From: Parcubacteria group bacterium GW2011_GWF2_45_11
Lineage (GTDB): Bacteria; Patescibacteriota; Patescibacteriia; UBA1558; UBA10009
Direction: 5' to 3'
DNA length: 34,057 bases
NCBI GenBank assembly: GCA_001001205.1
Contig: LCKE01000025.1
Span: 1-34,057, forward strand
The position numbers were made by a program, and so were the translations under genes. Below are positions 23,801 to 31,524 of the stretch, in pieces. The notes beneath the pieces were generated by a model, which was not told the origin of the DNA, ran no database searches, and worked only from the letters and a program-made list of their open reading frames with translations. Numbering within the stretch: the stretch's first letter is position 1; every line of letters starts with the position of its first letter.

Positions 23801-23883
23801 CTGGCCAGGCCGTCACGATCGGCCGTTAAAACAAGGTGATGCCAGGCGTCATCATTCACCGTCCTCACGGAAGTAAAAGCCAC
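17842..23883 (-). CDS. Giant surface protein, C-terminal half (frameshifted): LamG, lectin-like, Cys-rich and vWA domains
   Basis: A 2013-codon ORF opening with a GTG but starting mid-domain, so it is read as the second part of the gene upstream. Its first 80 residues complete a LamG domain (D-A-W-H-H-L-V-L-T, R-F-Y-I-D-G). Three carbohydrate-binding-like jelly-roll modules follow, each opening F-E-x-G/S-x-x-x-x-W, at about 660-800, 850-980 and 1378-1518. Four C-G-N-G-x-(V/I)-(D/E) cysteine-rich repeats lie at about 1082-1282, and G-C-E-V…C-x-x-C-G-N-x-C segments of the type common in myxobacterial surface proteins come after. A von Willebrand A domain (about 1675-1835) has an intact MIDAS, D-R-S-G-S, and M-T-D-G. 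No C-terminal membrane anchor or sorting motif is seen. A run of ten G encodes Gly-Gly-Gly near residue 1049. Likely roles are adhesion to host cells or polysaccharide. Confidence 0.88.
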   Translation of the reverse strand: MAFTSVRTVNDDAWHHLVLTADRDGLARFYIDGQVDDSSAIISSVGDLSNNEDAGLGAYGPGPTSFNGSLASFRLYKFAVGLPLNISGLIQEQSNEPLGVGGQLQASLIAAWEMNEGNGNQLEDSSQNNNTLSQTDRGYMPAWQTAQLPLSGVCEQIALSDSQSPLSGKTLIFRTLIARFINNFMPDLFGNLFNRFLGRAYAANEVIEIFILPASGYWCPVSGYGDWALSHVAGTAQARFNLTRPLPAEALIRVLVLGGADGLKSLNGLELVNPNNGDNYAYYFGTGEDVCELSFVAVTANAQTGDNRWTFTSSHDNPADNLYEGEDYDQFGDVDKVYQATGYASAPQGSQALSPIPGVYEWDWQWSSKDTGIALTADCSVFEDYYPDCADFANDSSVVLAANNNGETDITAQAVFPPWYNRENLSDAGVAVVELCENPWPSYNQNADLRYYDENNPHTGFKFALHYCRDNGDYGTQDDLPAIYEGADLGQVGSDGWVITSSAGNAYDGPQDDLLKEYLIPVAVSDDIIGLRVYSNYYHLSPADWYKKNIPVAQQGALANLTIDGYPAIQDGRTVYVAGTTINLDGGDNVTQAYTNVFLISYNSGASQTTLDIFNRLAENLEFNTNVQDPYFKDYITNDLERLAGLSTMQESLDQYSLSHQDKIQNNDFEQGLDNWQIENTPVVEVNTDFTGVKRGSKSLHITADADTEGIYQMMLLEPNTNYDMSAWVYVVSGQVQLTFYGNDHGGWYSPLNYTGWIQLHNVLQTIGAALEANGYDNGLYLRSHEGPAEFFVDSIVLRSNYPSLAAGSYLPGMSTSKWPSWNQTLGQAVGTDLPVDPLNNFNGCLACTVNLINPGFESDILSWTAEGGASRIINAEADYIKSGEQSLQILYSNTAGAGVSQPVSLAEDSLYNLSAWIYVVSGQAQLKYGDNVSVATPADQTGWYQLQTEIDTNDESPDQAISVLTYSTATGNEFYIDDVSLVPQDAACGYDPNTCWNPSANNEQGAFACDAASYFYRYQYQLDQDGPLTNGVPTYFLSAKMEMPYAGGGVAEVWQPQNNSGYVFLNTDHLILSPDQVAGCDQTVIGQACGNGVVEPPTEECEPGQHHNWCPLGYDWANPQILGCQDNCQWFEPVGEYPAYCGGYCGNGLVDAGEGCDTSAPIGAQGFGLGNNLNNQYDCSLACEDLGGYCGNGTVDINYGEECDGANGLGAWDCASGNPACRPADHNEQCRVYCTGGGAPYTGSCGNGTIEPGEECDGANRPPNTVCSNSCQVTGCEDGFSACDLFNDDDDGCEVQISSDPENCSACGNDCRAEFDPLYSDYTIVSCVSGSCGYACDPYSDYLNCENPPADCETNYLNDANNCGFCGNSCLSPLQFIANTSFETGYLSPWQLTVNPAPPAAYEIVSQHVHDGSYSVHITATGGSQGIWQDVSYEPLTTYDLSVWVYVVSGRAALTFWGTDRLPQSDWVSPAGQTGWFKLENRLATSNSAGGANGYNSAEIFVYSFDGAAEFYVDEVIHSGPAQTGTACNVGSCAYSCLQPPWADCDGDSACESNLNTSVTDCGECGLACPEPDQLNTQANRDLVEGYNLNTSLPADYGTAICGDAACSMDWHCTRDLINGEADWGYLDHFVIEDNDFDNWPVTLHAGESTSVTLPSCKLSGNLLVDMAIDNVGGASTGIVFVSDRSGSMGSGPSSTMQMLKTAIAGTGNALDTLFDTNPSAQVALISYGDIVSLDSDFRGLDEKSELKDFVNAYSNTLGNTWHDQAFGSITSDLDWGGVQNKIVIFMTDGNFSNDHEALDEADALRNNGFDIFTVALTNDNLLIAYMNGLSSKAEQVPSNCTCGGNICRDATNGTCGDGVTQCATVNYAQFEDCDGQSGCGIDCEWQNENDVFNRAYATLNAAQLNSMYQAIAGAIPVDEVALKYNDISQGIVTPVNNLVTDFIIDLQENPSGNTNTVCQQGANNTGTIEINFSGGPDAQIILSNPRYYYCPWSHWPFVGNSNFEPLTTPAD
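20733..20742 (-). repeat. Ten-base poly-G tract inside the giant surface-protein gene
   Basis: Ten consecutive G on the coding strand encode part of A-G-G-G-V-A. Long G-tracts within reading frames of surface proteins are classic slipped-strand phase-variation sites in other bacteria. In the sequence as given the frame is intact through the tract. Confidence 0.8.
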
Positions 23884-26800
23884 GTCATCACCCCGTCAGC
23901 GTAAAGCACTAAAGCCCAGCCGGTTTCGCCCCATTTTTCAAAAATAGGGCTTTGCGCACTCGCGGCGGTTTTTAGCCAAACCTCGGCCATAAAATCGCTG
24001 GTGCCGACGTTAAGACTCTCGGCTGCGCCGGAGTCAATAAAGACAAAATCGCCTGCTCCGTCAAAAGTCAAAACCGTCTCGTCAACTAACGGTACATTTT
24101 CGCTATGGTAACTCACGGAAATGGTTTGATTATTAACGGTCTGTTCATCCAAATATTTATCAAAATCAAGGCTGACCAAAGAGTTAAGGCAAACGTCGGT
24201 GGCGTAATTTTCAGGCGCGGTCTCAATCACGCTCGGACCGGAAACTTCGGGCATAACCGTCAGTTCGGCCCCGTTGGTTATTGTCTCAATCGTTGCTTCC
24301 ACCCAGGCGGAACCCGCGGCCTGGCTTAAAGTGTCAGCGTTATTGGGTGGTAAGGGCGATAAAGCGGCGACGTTCTCGTTGGTTAACGACCAGTGATTAA
24401 CCGGGTTGGATAAAGCCAAATCAAACTCATCGTAGCCGATGGCTTCCCAATTCTGTTCCTCACCAATAAAATTTTGGGTGCTGGTTGGGCTTAAGTTAAC
24501 ATAATCAACCTGGCACATTTCATCAACCGTGGTAAAAGTCCAATTACAGCTTTCTGCAAGACTATCCCAGTCGGCCGGACAACCCTCTGCGGTCAAGCGC
24601 AAATCCCCCGAACTAATGCCGTTGGCACCGCCTTTAACCGTAACGGTATAAACAATATCCGGCGTCCATAAATAAGTGCCGCTAGCCGGCCGCAAACTGA
24701 CAGCCTGGCGTGAACCGTTATGGGTAATCAGCAACAGCCGGTTAATCTGCGCGCCAGCCGAATCATAAGTCACCTGAAAATTACCAGGGTTAATGGCTGA
24801 CTCGTCCAAACCCAGATTGAATTCCGCGCGGGCGAGCGCGTTTAGGCAGACGTCATCACCAGCGGGCATATAATTCTCCAAAGTCAAAACTTGCGGCGTG
24901 CCAACGGTCACCTGGCCGTTAGTCCCGCTGTTATAAACGTAAGCCCCGCCCGACCTGATAGCTGATCTGATATAGCTTAAGCCGGGATTTTCGGCCGTCA
25001 CCGTAGTTTGGCCGTAAGCGCCCAGAGAAACATCGGGATCAACAGAAGCAATATTGTCGCCGGTTGAAAAAAATGGCGGCACATCATTGATATTTAACTC
25101 GGAACTCCAGTTCCAAATAGTCTCAGCCGGCAAGAGTAACAACTGGCAGGTCGCGCCGCTATAACCGTTGGCAACGTAATCATAAGTTTGGTCCACCGTC
25201 AAAGTCTGGTTGCCCGGGCTGACATTGATGCTATCAATCTGGCACCAAGTGGCGTCGGCTCTGGTTCTAAATTGCCAGGACCGCATGCCGATTAAGGGTA
25301 CCCCATCGGCGCTTAAAACGTCCTCGGCTAAACGAATTTCAAACCAGGCATCGGTCGCTAAAGCGTCAGCGGGAGTATAAACGAATTCTATGGCCGTTAG
25401 ATTGCCGCCGGGTACAATCTGATCATCATCTTCGGCCACCAAATCAGCGCAACCAAAATCGTCGCATTGATATAAGCCGACATTGCCGGTAGTTAAAGTG
25501 GAAGCGTCCATGGGAATATTAAACCGGGCATAGACGGCGGCGTTAGCGCAGACCGACTGCTCATTAGGCCAAGGGGTGGGACTGCGGTTAGAACCGTTAC
25601 TGCAACTGTAATCCATGACAATATGGGCTTCCGGCGGAATGATATTCAAAGGCGCCTCTGTCATCGGGAAAGGCGGCACATCGGAAATTTGCGCCGCCAC
25701 AAAGGCGACCTCCGGCTGTTCAACCAAACCGGCGCCATAAAGCCAGTTATGGGAATTGTTTAAAACGTCCTGATCCTGCAGTTGAGCGTCAGCGTTATCA
25801 GTGCTCCAGTCCCAGTTAAAAGTATCGGCACAAATGGCGCAATTGCCGCCATTAATACCATAAGAATTATAGGCCGCTGTCTGAAACCTAGGGATAGGGC
25901 CAAAGTTGGAATGCTGAGTTCTGTCCGGCGGATAAATGCTCACCTGATCGGCCGAACATAAGCCGTCTGCTCCCTGGGTTTTGAAACGCCAGACATAAGG
26001 CTGGGCCAAAGGAATTCTTTGAATTTCCTCATTGAGCGGATTTATAAAAATACCCTTTAGGTTCGTGGTCAAAGTAACCTGATACCAGGTATTAGGCGCC
26101 AAATTATTAACCGGATCAAAGGTCACGTATTCGGGACTGGTGTCGGTAAAGGTTGTTTCGCCCCAAGGCCAGTTGATTTGCAAACAACCGGCCTGGTCAA
26201 AGACATCTGCCAAGCCGCAATTTTCTAAAATCACGTTAACATTGCTAAAAGTGCTGTTATCCATGTCAACATTGAATTCAACGCCGAAGTTCTGATTTAT
26301 AAAAATCGTATCATAGCCGTTCCAGGGATATTTAAGAGGCGAAGGTGACGCGTTGCCGCTGACGCAACTGCCTCTTTCCACAACCTCGGGCACCAAACAA
26401 TCCCAGCAGGTGGTAAACTGCCACTCATAAAAGGCGGCATTTTCGGGTGAGCCCGGTTCAACCGATGTGGCCACGTTAAAATCAACGGCATTACTGGATT
26501 GACCGTTATTATTAACGCTGACGTTGCCGGTGACTGTGCCGGCAGGCACGGTCACGTAGATTAAATTGTTGTTACTGCCGGCCTCAGGCGCCAGATTGTC
26601 TTGATTGGAAAAATCAACAACGGCGCCGCTAAATGGTTCGCCGGCAATTTCCACGATCGTGCCAACGGGCCCCTCATTGGGATTAAGGCTGCAGATGCCC
26701 GGCGTAACCTCCAGACTTTCGTCATAAATAAAATTGTCTGACGAGACTGCCTCCTGGCCGTCTTTGATAACAACCAGCGGCGCCCCGCCTAAAATCACTT

Positions 26801-29039
26801 CGCCTGATTCAATGAACGGCACCTTGACCACGATCTGGTTATCGGACCAATAATTAGTGCCGCACTCCTGGGGAAATTCAAAATTACCTTCCTCAAAACC
26901 GTTATTGGTCAAAAATCTGACGGTGCGGACATCGGTTTTTGTCGCGCCAAAGCCTGAGCCGTGAATGGTGACGTACTGGCCCGGCGCGCCGGCGGCCGGT
27001 TCAAAATAGCTTACGGATAACGCCTCGGTCTCCTCGCCCAAAACATTAAAGTAAATACCGTTACTGCTCCCGCCTTCCACCTCCACTCTAACCGGCGCCT
27101 GTCCGGGTTGTAAATTTGGCACCTCGGCCGTCACTTCATCATGATCTAAGAAAGAGGACCAGACAGGATTGGCGGCCAGGTTCTCGCCCGGCTGATCGCC
27201 AAAATAAACGCTGCGATTTAATCCGTCACCGAACTGCGTGCCAAAAACGGTGAACTCCGACTCAAACAGGCCTGCGTCAGGCGCTAGGCCGCAGACCCCC
27301 GGATAAACCGCGTTGGGATCTAAAGTGAAATTTTCATAAATATTACTGGATAGTGTTTGACGGGTGACAACACGCCAGCCGCTTAAGCCAGCGCCGCTGG
27401 CTGACTCAGGCACCTCCACGATTATTTGATTGTCTTGCCAGGTTACGGCACAGCCTGCCACAGCCGGAGCCAAGGCCTCCGCAACATGGCCGTTGGGGTC
27501 GGTAAACCACACCTGGCCCGGCTCAGATCCAAAATGCTGGCCTAAAATGGTCACCCAGTTGCCAGGCGCCCCGTCTGCCGGATCCACCGAGAAAATAACC
27601 GGCAAGGGTACGCAATAACAGGTAGCAACATCGCAAAGATTGGAAGAACAGGCGGCGTTATCCGGGTTGACGCATTCACCGCCCAGACCAAGCTCGCCGC
27701 ACAATTCACCTTCGCAAACCGCGCAATCGCCACCGCAATCCAAACCGGTTTCGCCCAGGTCGGGATCTATCTGCCCGTTAAAACAATGGCTAGGCCTGAT
27801 CATCACTTCAATCGGATCCGACCAGGCATCATGGCCGGCGACATCATAAGCCCTGGCCTGCAAAACGTAAGTTTGATTAGTTTGATAACTGTTAGTCTCC
27901 CAATAAACAAAACCTTCGTACGATAAAGGGGGCGGCGGAGTGGGGCTGGCCGTATCCATATAGCCATTTTCTAAATAAAAATCTATTTGACTCAGACCGC
28001 CGTCATCTTCGGCATAAGCGTACAGTTCATACAGTTCATCGGCGGACAAGTTTACTCCATTGTATAAAGCGGTAGACGGATTGCCTATCACCTGAGTCAG
28101 ATTGACCGGCTCAGGCGGAGTAACGTCCACCAGCTCGCCGGTGGTAAATTCCGCTTCACAGACGCCGAAGCCGCAATTAACCGTCTGGCCGTCAAGGCTC
28201 ACTAAGGCAACGCCTTCCGTATCGCTCACTCCTATCTTATAAAGCTGATTTTCTTCCAGGCAAAATACGCCGGGAAAGCCAGGACATTCCAAGGCGGGCG
28301 TAAAAGTCACCAAACGGTCAGCCGCTAAAGTTAAAATGCCGGCGGTCTCTTCATAATTGCCGTCGCCTAAATCTTTTAAAACCCTCAGGCTTTGAGGAAA
28401 ACCGTCAGTCGGATTAATGACGCTGGCCGGATCAACATGGCGGTTAAAGGTTACCTGAACAACCACATTTTTAATATTCAAATTGCCCTGGGGACTGATT
28501 GACTGGGCGATGAAACTGCCGGACGGATCAAAATTACTGTCGCACGGCAGATTGGTGATGTAACAGCTGCCCCACTGATTATTAAGCTGACATTCGCGCT
28601 GGCGCTGGCAATCCCCCAGATTGTTGCAAGCCTCAATGGCGCCCGGCGGCTCGCAGGCTTCGCCCGGCACGGTCGCTTCGCTGATCTGGTTGATAATAAA
28701 AGTCACAATGGCAAAGGCTGAAAAAATAATAACCAAACCGATAACGCCGTTGACTAAAATCTTTTTAGCGAAGGAAATCTTATCGGCTTCGCCGCCCGAA
28801 CTCAACCAAACATAACCGCCGTACAGCATAACGATTAGGGCGATTAGTCCTAAAAAGCCCAAAAGTATCTGGATGATCCTGACGATCAATTCTTTTAAGT
28901 CAGTTGTGCCTAAACCGGTATCGCCCGCAACTTCCAGGCCCAAGGAGGCCTGGGCGCCGACCAGCTGCGGCATAACCAAAAAACTTATGATGAAAAATAA
29001 TAAGCCGATAAAGAAAATTTTTTTGGTCTGCGCTGTCAT
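23865..29039 (-). CDS. Giant surface protein, N-terminal half (frameshifted): T4SS-pilin head, Ig-like, IPT/TIG and LamG domains
   Basis: A 1724-codon ORF, the head of a protein that would be about 3730 residues with the frameshift repaired. A signal peptide (1-29) and two membrane helices (about 53-76 and 93-118) form a VirB2/TrbC-like 'T4SS_pilin' domain nearly matching that of the next gene upstream. A Cys-rich stretch follows (132-165). Then come SbsA-type (Big_5) Ig-like domains at about 172-300, 900-1040, 1130-1270, 1385-1500 and 1597-1660; four IPT/TIG-like domains between about 477 and 850, with G-x-P-G-x-x-V-T-I-x-G openings; and the first half of a LamG domain from 1654. The frame ends in unrelated residues just after Y-A-D-G at a GGGG run (23894-23891), while the rest of the LamG domain continues in another frame. 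Probably exported and membrane-held by its pilin-like head. Confidence 0.9.
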   Translation of the reverse strand: MTAQTKKIFFIGLLFFIISFLVMPQLVGAQASLGLEVAGDTGLGTTDLKELIVRIIQILLGFLGLIALIVMLYGGYVWLSSGGEADKISFAKKILVNGVIGLVIIFSAFAIVTFIINQISEATVPGEACEPPGAIEACNNLGDCQRQRECQLNNQWGSCYITNLPCDSNFDPSGSFIAQSISPQGNLNIKNVVVQVTFNRHVDPASVINPTDGFPQSLRVLKDLGDGNYEETAGILTLAADRLVTFTPALECPGFPGVFCLEENQLYKIGVSDTEGVALVSLDGQTVNCGFGVCEAEFTTGELVDVTPPEPVNLTQVIGNPSTALYNGVNLSADELYELYAYAEDDGGLSQIDFYLENGYMDTASPTPPPPLSYEGFVYWETNSYQTNQTYVLQARAYDVAGHDAWSDPIEVMIRPSHCFNGQIDPDLGETGLDCGGDCAVCEGELCGELGLGGECVNPDNAACSSNLCDVATCYCVPLPVIFSVDPADGAPGNWVTILGQHFGSEPGQVWFTDPNGHVAEALAPAVAGCAVTWQDNQIIVEVPESASGAGLSGWRVVTRQTLSSNIYENFTLDPNAVYPGVCGLAPDAGLFESEFTVFGTQFGDGLNRSVYFGDQPGENLAANPVWSSFLDHDEVTAEVPNLQPGQAPVRVEVEGGSSNGIYFNVLGEETEALSVSYFEPAAGAPGQYVTIHGSGFGATKTDVRTVRFLTNNGFEEGNFEFPQECGTNYWSDNQIVVKVPFIESGEVILGGAPLVVIKDGQEAVSSDNFIYDESLEVTPGICSLNPNEGPVGTIVEIAGEPFSGAVVDFSNQDNLAPEAGSNNNLIYVTVPAGTVTGNVSVNNNGQSSNAVDFNVATSVEPGSPENAAFYEWQFTTCWDCLVPEVVERGSCVSGNASPSPLKYPWNGYDTIFINQNFGVEFNVDMDNSTFSNVNVILENCGLADVFDQAGCLQINWPWGETTFTDTSPEYVTFDPVNNLAPNTWYQVTLTTNLKGIFINPLNEEIQRIPLAQPYVWRFKTQGADGLCSADQVSIYPPDRTQHSNFGPIPRFQTAAYNSYGINGGNCAICADTFNWDWSTDNADAQLQDQDVLNNSHNWLYGAGLVEQPEVAFVAAQISDVPPFPMTEAPLNIIPPEAHIVMDYSCSNGSNRSPTPWPNEQSVCANAAVYARFNIPMDASTLTTGNVGLYQCDDFGCADLVAEDDDQIVPGGNLTAIEFVYTPADALATDAWFEIRLAEDVLSADGVPLIGMRSWQFRTRADATWCQIDSINVSPGNQTLTVDQTYDYVANGYSGATCQLLLLPAETIWNWSSELNINDVPPFFSTGDNIASVDPDVSLGAYGQTTVTAENPGLSYIRSAIRSGGAYVYNSGTNGQVTVGTPQVLTLENYMPAGDDVCLNALARAEFNLGLDESAINPGNFQVTYDSAGAQINRLLLITHNGSRQAVSLRPASGTYLWTPDIVYTVTVKGGANGISSGDLRLTAEGCPADWDSLAESCNWTFTTVDEMCQVDYVNLSPTSTQNFIGEEQNWEAIGYDEFDLALSNPVNHWSLTNENVAALSPLPPNNADTLSQAAGSAWVEATIETITNGAELTVMPEVSGPSVIETAPENYATDVCLNSLVSLDFDKYLDEQTVNNQTISVSYHSENVPLVDETVLTFDGAGDFVFIDSGAAESLNVGTSDFMAEVWLKTAASAQSPIFEKWGETGWALVLYADGVMTWLLLP
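23891..23894 (-). other. Frameshift site joining the two giant ORFs
   Basis: The coding strand reads GAC-GGG-GTG here. Adding one G (GGGG to GGGGG), or slipping back one base, gives D-G-G-D-D-V-A-F-T and joins the two halves of one LamG domain without loss. The N-terminal frame instead meets TGA at 23867-23865. So the sequence shows a one-base deletion in a homopolymer: a sequencing or assembly error, a true mutation, or a phase-variable site. Confidence 0.85.
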
Positions 29040-29090
29040 GATGAAAAAATTATTCTAGCTATGTAAAACTGTCAGCTGAGAAATCGCCGC

Positions 29091-30872
29091 TTACGGACAA
29101 TCACCGCCCGAACCTGGTCCGCAGGCGGGATAAAAACAGTTCTGATAAATATCGCGGATGCCGGAAGTTAATCTGGGATTATAGGTGGTTAAAGGATCTA
29201 GATAGGGCGCATAGGTTCTTATGACCGCTTGATCGCGGTTTTCGGCAGGCACGTTTTCCTTATAGACGATAAAACCGGCCGCGGGATAACAGGCGGGATC
29301 AGAGGGAAACTCCTGGCCGCCGGAACAAACCTGTTTAAAGATGGCGGCATTTTCCGAATTCAAACTGCTACTCATTAATTTGCTATTGAACGGCGCTTTA
29401 ACTTGGCGGTTCAACGGCACCAAAGCCTCATCGTCTGCGGGCTCTAACGGTTCGGTCACATAAGGCGGTTCCAGCCACATCTCAGCGTTGGTCTGAAAAT
29501 TCCAAAAATAATTGTCAGCCGGCGGGCCTTCGGGCGTGCCGTTAACATCGGCGCCCAGCTCGCCGCCGCCATCAAGCGAATTGCCGGCCGCGTCGGAAAC
29601 GCCGGATAAAGGATTATAAGGATCAACTTCAGCCGCCACGGCCGTCACGTGCAAACTGGCGGCGGGTGGCAAACAATAAACTTCTTCGCCGCAGGAGTTC
29701 TGAATCGGCTGATTAAAATCATCCAAGCAGGGGGTATTAGCGACAAAAGTCACGGTCCTGAATTGATTGCTGATCACAAATTCACCGCCGACATACTTGG
29801 TCAAGCCGCCGTCCTGATAAGCCACACGCAAATTAGTAAAAGTATCGGGTATAAACTGCCCATTACCGTCCACCTCCGCCAAACCGATGGTGGCGGCCGC
29901 GTTAACCGCTTCGCTAAAATCAATTTGCACGACGGCATTCATGTAAACGTCGTTGCCTAAAGGAATGACTTCCGCCACCTGCGGCGGAGTCAGATCCAAA
30001 AAGTTGCTGACTTCAAAATACCAAGTATAGCCCCCCAGCAAGAATGCCGGCTGGCCGTTGGCTTTATCAATATTTTCCGTCAAGGTCACGGCATAACCGG
30101 TCGGGCCGGTGGCGTCGCCTAAATGCAAAAATTCATTTTGACCATAAGGATCAAAAACAAAATTTTTGTTATCCGGCGACATCGCCACCACCTGCTCCGT
30201 CTCTAGGGCCGTTTGATCGCTGAGATTGAGGATGCTGACAAAGGGATTATCCGGCGCCGTGCCCGCCAAATAACCGCAAGCGATGGCGAGGCCGGCGCAC
30301 TCGGGCGGAACCTGGCCGTAAGGATTGACGATGACGGTTTCCGTATCCAGTTCTTCCTTAAAGCCCACCATGATTAACGTATTGCGGGGGATTTCATGAG
30401 CGCCCGGCTCCGGATAAACGCTATTTAAAATACCTCCGCCTAAGGCGTTGCCGGAAATATCAAAACCGACGCTGATGGCCTGGCCGTCCCCACCGGCACC
30501 GAACATGACTTCATTAAATTTATTAATCACATAGGTGACGATCCCAAAAGCAGATAAAATAATAACCAAACCGATAACCGCATTAAGCAAAATGCTCTTG
30601 GCTTTGGAAATCTTCTCCTGTTCGCCCTCTGAGGTCAGATAAATATAACCGCCATAAATGATGATAATCACCGCCACTAAACCCAAAAACCCCAGAAGAA
30701 TCTGAATAACTCTCATGATCAGGACTTTAAGATCAACCGTGCCCAGACCGGTGCCTTCAATCGATTCCAGGCCCAATGAGGCCTGAGCTTGAACGGACGG
30801 CGCCAGATAAACAAAAACAGCCGCTGTCAGCAAAATAACTACCAACAAAGCAGCTGTTTTTTGAGCATACAA
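29091..30872 (-). CDS. Pilin-headed surface protein with SbsA/Big_5 Ig-like domains
   Basis: About 593 residues from the chosen start. A signal sequence ending V-Q-A-Q-A is followed by a VirB2/TrbC-like T4SS_pilin domain with two membrane helices (about 45-68 and 85-110). The motif A-S-L-G-L-E, the G-T-G-L-G-T-x-D-L-K-x-L-I segment and the I-Q-I-L-L-G-F-L-G-L helix are almost the same as in the giant protein. Three SbsA-type Big_5 Ig-like domains follow, opening near Y-P-E-P-G-A-H-E-I-P, P-P-Q-V-A-E-V-I-P and P-P-Y-V-T-E-P-L-E-P, then a Cys-containing tail. The frame is open to 31085, overlapping yqeY, but that extension runs through a GC-rich hairpin. The TTG at 30872 has an SD-like GGAAAG 11 bases upstream and yields a normal signal peptide. 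An ATG at 31031 is the alternative. Likely a smaller partner of the giant protein. Confidence 0.88.
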   Translation of the reverse strand: MYAQKTAALLVVILLTAAVFVYLAPSVQAQASLGLESIEGTGLGTVDLKVLIMRVIQILLGFLGLVAVIIIIYGGYIYLTSEGEQEKISKAKSILLNAVIGLVIILSAFGIVTYVINKFNEVMFGAGGDGQAISVGFDISGNALGGGILNSVYPEPGAHEIPRNTLIMVGFKEELDTETVIVNPYGQVPPECAGLAIACGYLAGTAPDNPFVSILNLSDQTALETEQVVAMSPDNKNFVFDPYGQNEFLHLGDATGPTGYAVTLTENIDKANGQPAFLLGGYTWYFEVSNFLDLTPPQVAEVIPLGNDVYMNAVVQIDFSEAVNAAATIGLAEVDGNGQFIPDTFTNLRVAYQDGGLTKYVGGEFVISNQFRTVTFVANTPCLDDFNQPIQNSCGEEVYCLPPAASLHVTAVAAEVDPYNPLSGVSDAAGNSLDGGGELGADVNGTPEGPPADNYFWNFQTNAEMWLEPPYVTEPLEPADDEALVPLNRQVKAPFNSKLMSSSLNSENAAIFKQVCSGGQEFPSDPACYPAAGFIVYKENVPAENRDQAVIRTYAPYLDPLTTYNPRLTSGIRDIYQNCFYPACGPGSGGDCP

Positions 30873-30975
30873 TTTACGTGGCGCTTTCCAGAATTTTACA
30901 ATCTTTCTGCAAAAATTTATCCAGACAATCTCAACGGCGGATGATTGCAAAACTCGCGAGAAAACGCGGGATTTA

Positions 30976-31010
30976 TCCAGCCCCGCCCCGGTTAAGCTCG
31001 GGGTGCTGGA
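30976..31010 (-). other. GC-rich hairpin upstream of the pilin-headed protein gene
   Basis: TCCAGC…CCCCG and CGGGG…GCTGGA arms (30976-30990 with 30999-31010, one or two mismatches or bulges) form a strong stem between yqeY and the next gene. There is no T-run, so it is a candidate processing or repeat hairpin in the 5' leader. It argues against the protein start at 31085. Confidence 0.45.
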
Positions 31011-31062
31011 TTTATTTACAAAAAATTGCATGGAAATTTTTAGATTTTGTTTTAACCGTCCT

Positions 31063-31515
31063 TTAGGCAAGCAATTCCTTGACAATCGGGCTCACCCGGG
31101 CGCCATCGGCCCGGCCAGCGAGCTCGGACATGACGAGTTTCATCGCCCGGCCAAAATCTTGCTGCCCCAAAACGTTATCCTTAATAATCTTAGTAACCAC
31201 GTCCTTAATGGTTTGATCATCAAGCTCGGCCGGCAAATACCGCTGAATGACCGAGAGTTCAAAAGCTTCCTGAGCCTCTAAATCCAGGCGGCGACCCTGA
31301 TGATAAACCTCAATGGCCTCCTGCCTTTTTTTAGCTTCTTTTTTTAAGACTTTAATGATATCTTCTTCTTTCAGTTCAGCCCTTTTAGCGATTTGTTCAT
31401 TTTTAAGGGCTGATTTGAGCAAGCGATAAATATCAATTTTTTTTTGATCTTTGGCCTTGGCTGACTCTAAATAATTATTATCAAGGCGCTGCGATATTTC
31501 AGTCATAAATCTCAA
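31063..31515 (-). CDS. YqeY/GatB-tail domain protein
   Basis: A 150-residue all-helical protein of the YqeY family, related to the C-terminal tRNA-binding tail of the amidotransferase subunit GatB. Recognisable parts are A-K-A-K-D-Q-K-K-I-D-I-Y-R-L-L-K near 18-33, Y-R-x-L-K-S-A-L-K-N-E, the K-K-E-A-K-K-R-Q-E-A-I-E segment, the R-Y-L-P-A-E-L hinge near 92-98 and the G-R-A-M-K-L-V-M end. The molecular role of free-standing YqeY is not settled. The TTG at 31515 has an SD (AAGGA, six bases upstream). The ATG at 31506 is the alternative with a poorer spacing. It follows rpsU by nine bases; the rpsU-yqeY pair is a widely conserved arrangement. Confidence 0.9.
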   Translation of the reverse strand: MRFMTEISQRLDNNYLESAKAKDQKKIDIYRLLKSALKNEQIAKRAELKEEDIIKVLKKEAKKRQEAIEVYHQGRRLDLEAQEAFELSVIQRYLPAELDDQTIKDVVTKIIKDNVLGQQDFGRAMKLVMSELAGRADGARVSPIVKELLA

Positions 31516-31524
31516 AAAAAATCC

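Noticed and set aside
23865-23900. Programmed -1 frameshifting as the explanation for the split giant gene
   Set aside because: A -1 slip would join the frames, but C-GGG-GTG is not a canonical X-XXY-YYZ heptamer and no stimulatory stem was evident just downstream. An indel in the G-run is simpler.
30873-31085. N-terminal extension of the smaller pilin-headed protein into yqeY
   Set aside because: The extension runs through a strong GC-rich hairpin, lacks an SD and would put about 70 odd residues before the signal peptide. An internal start is preferred.
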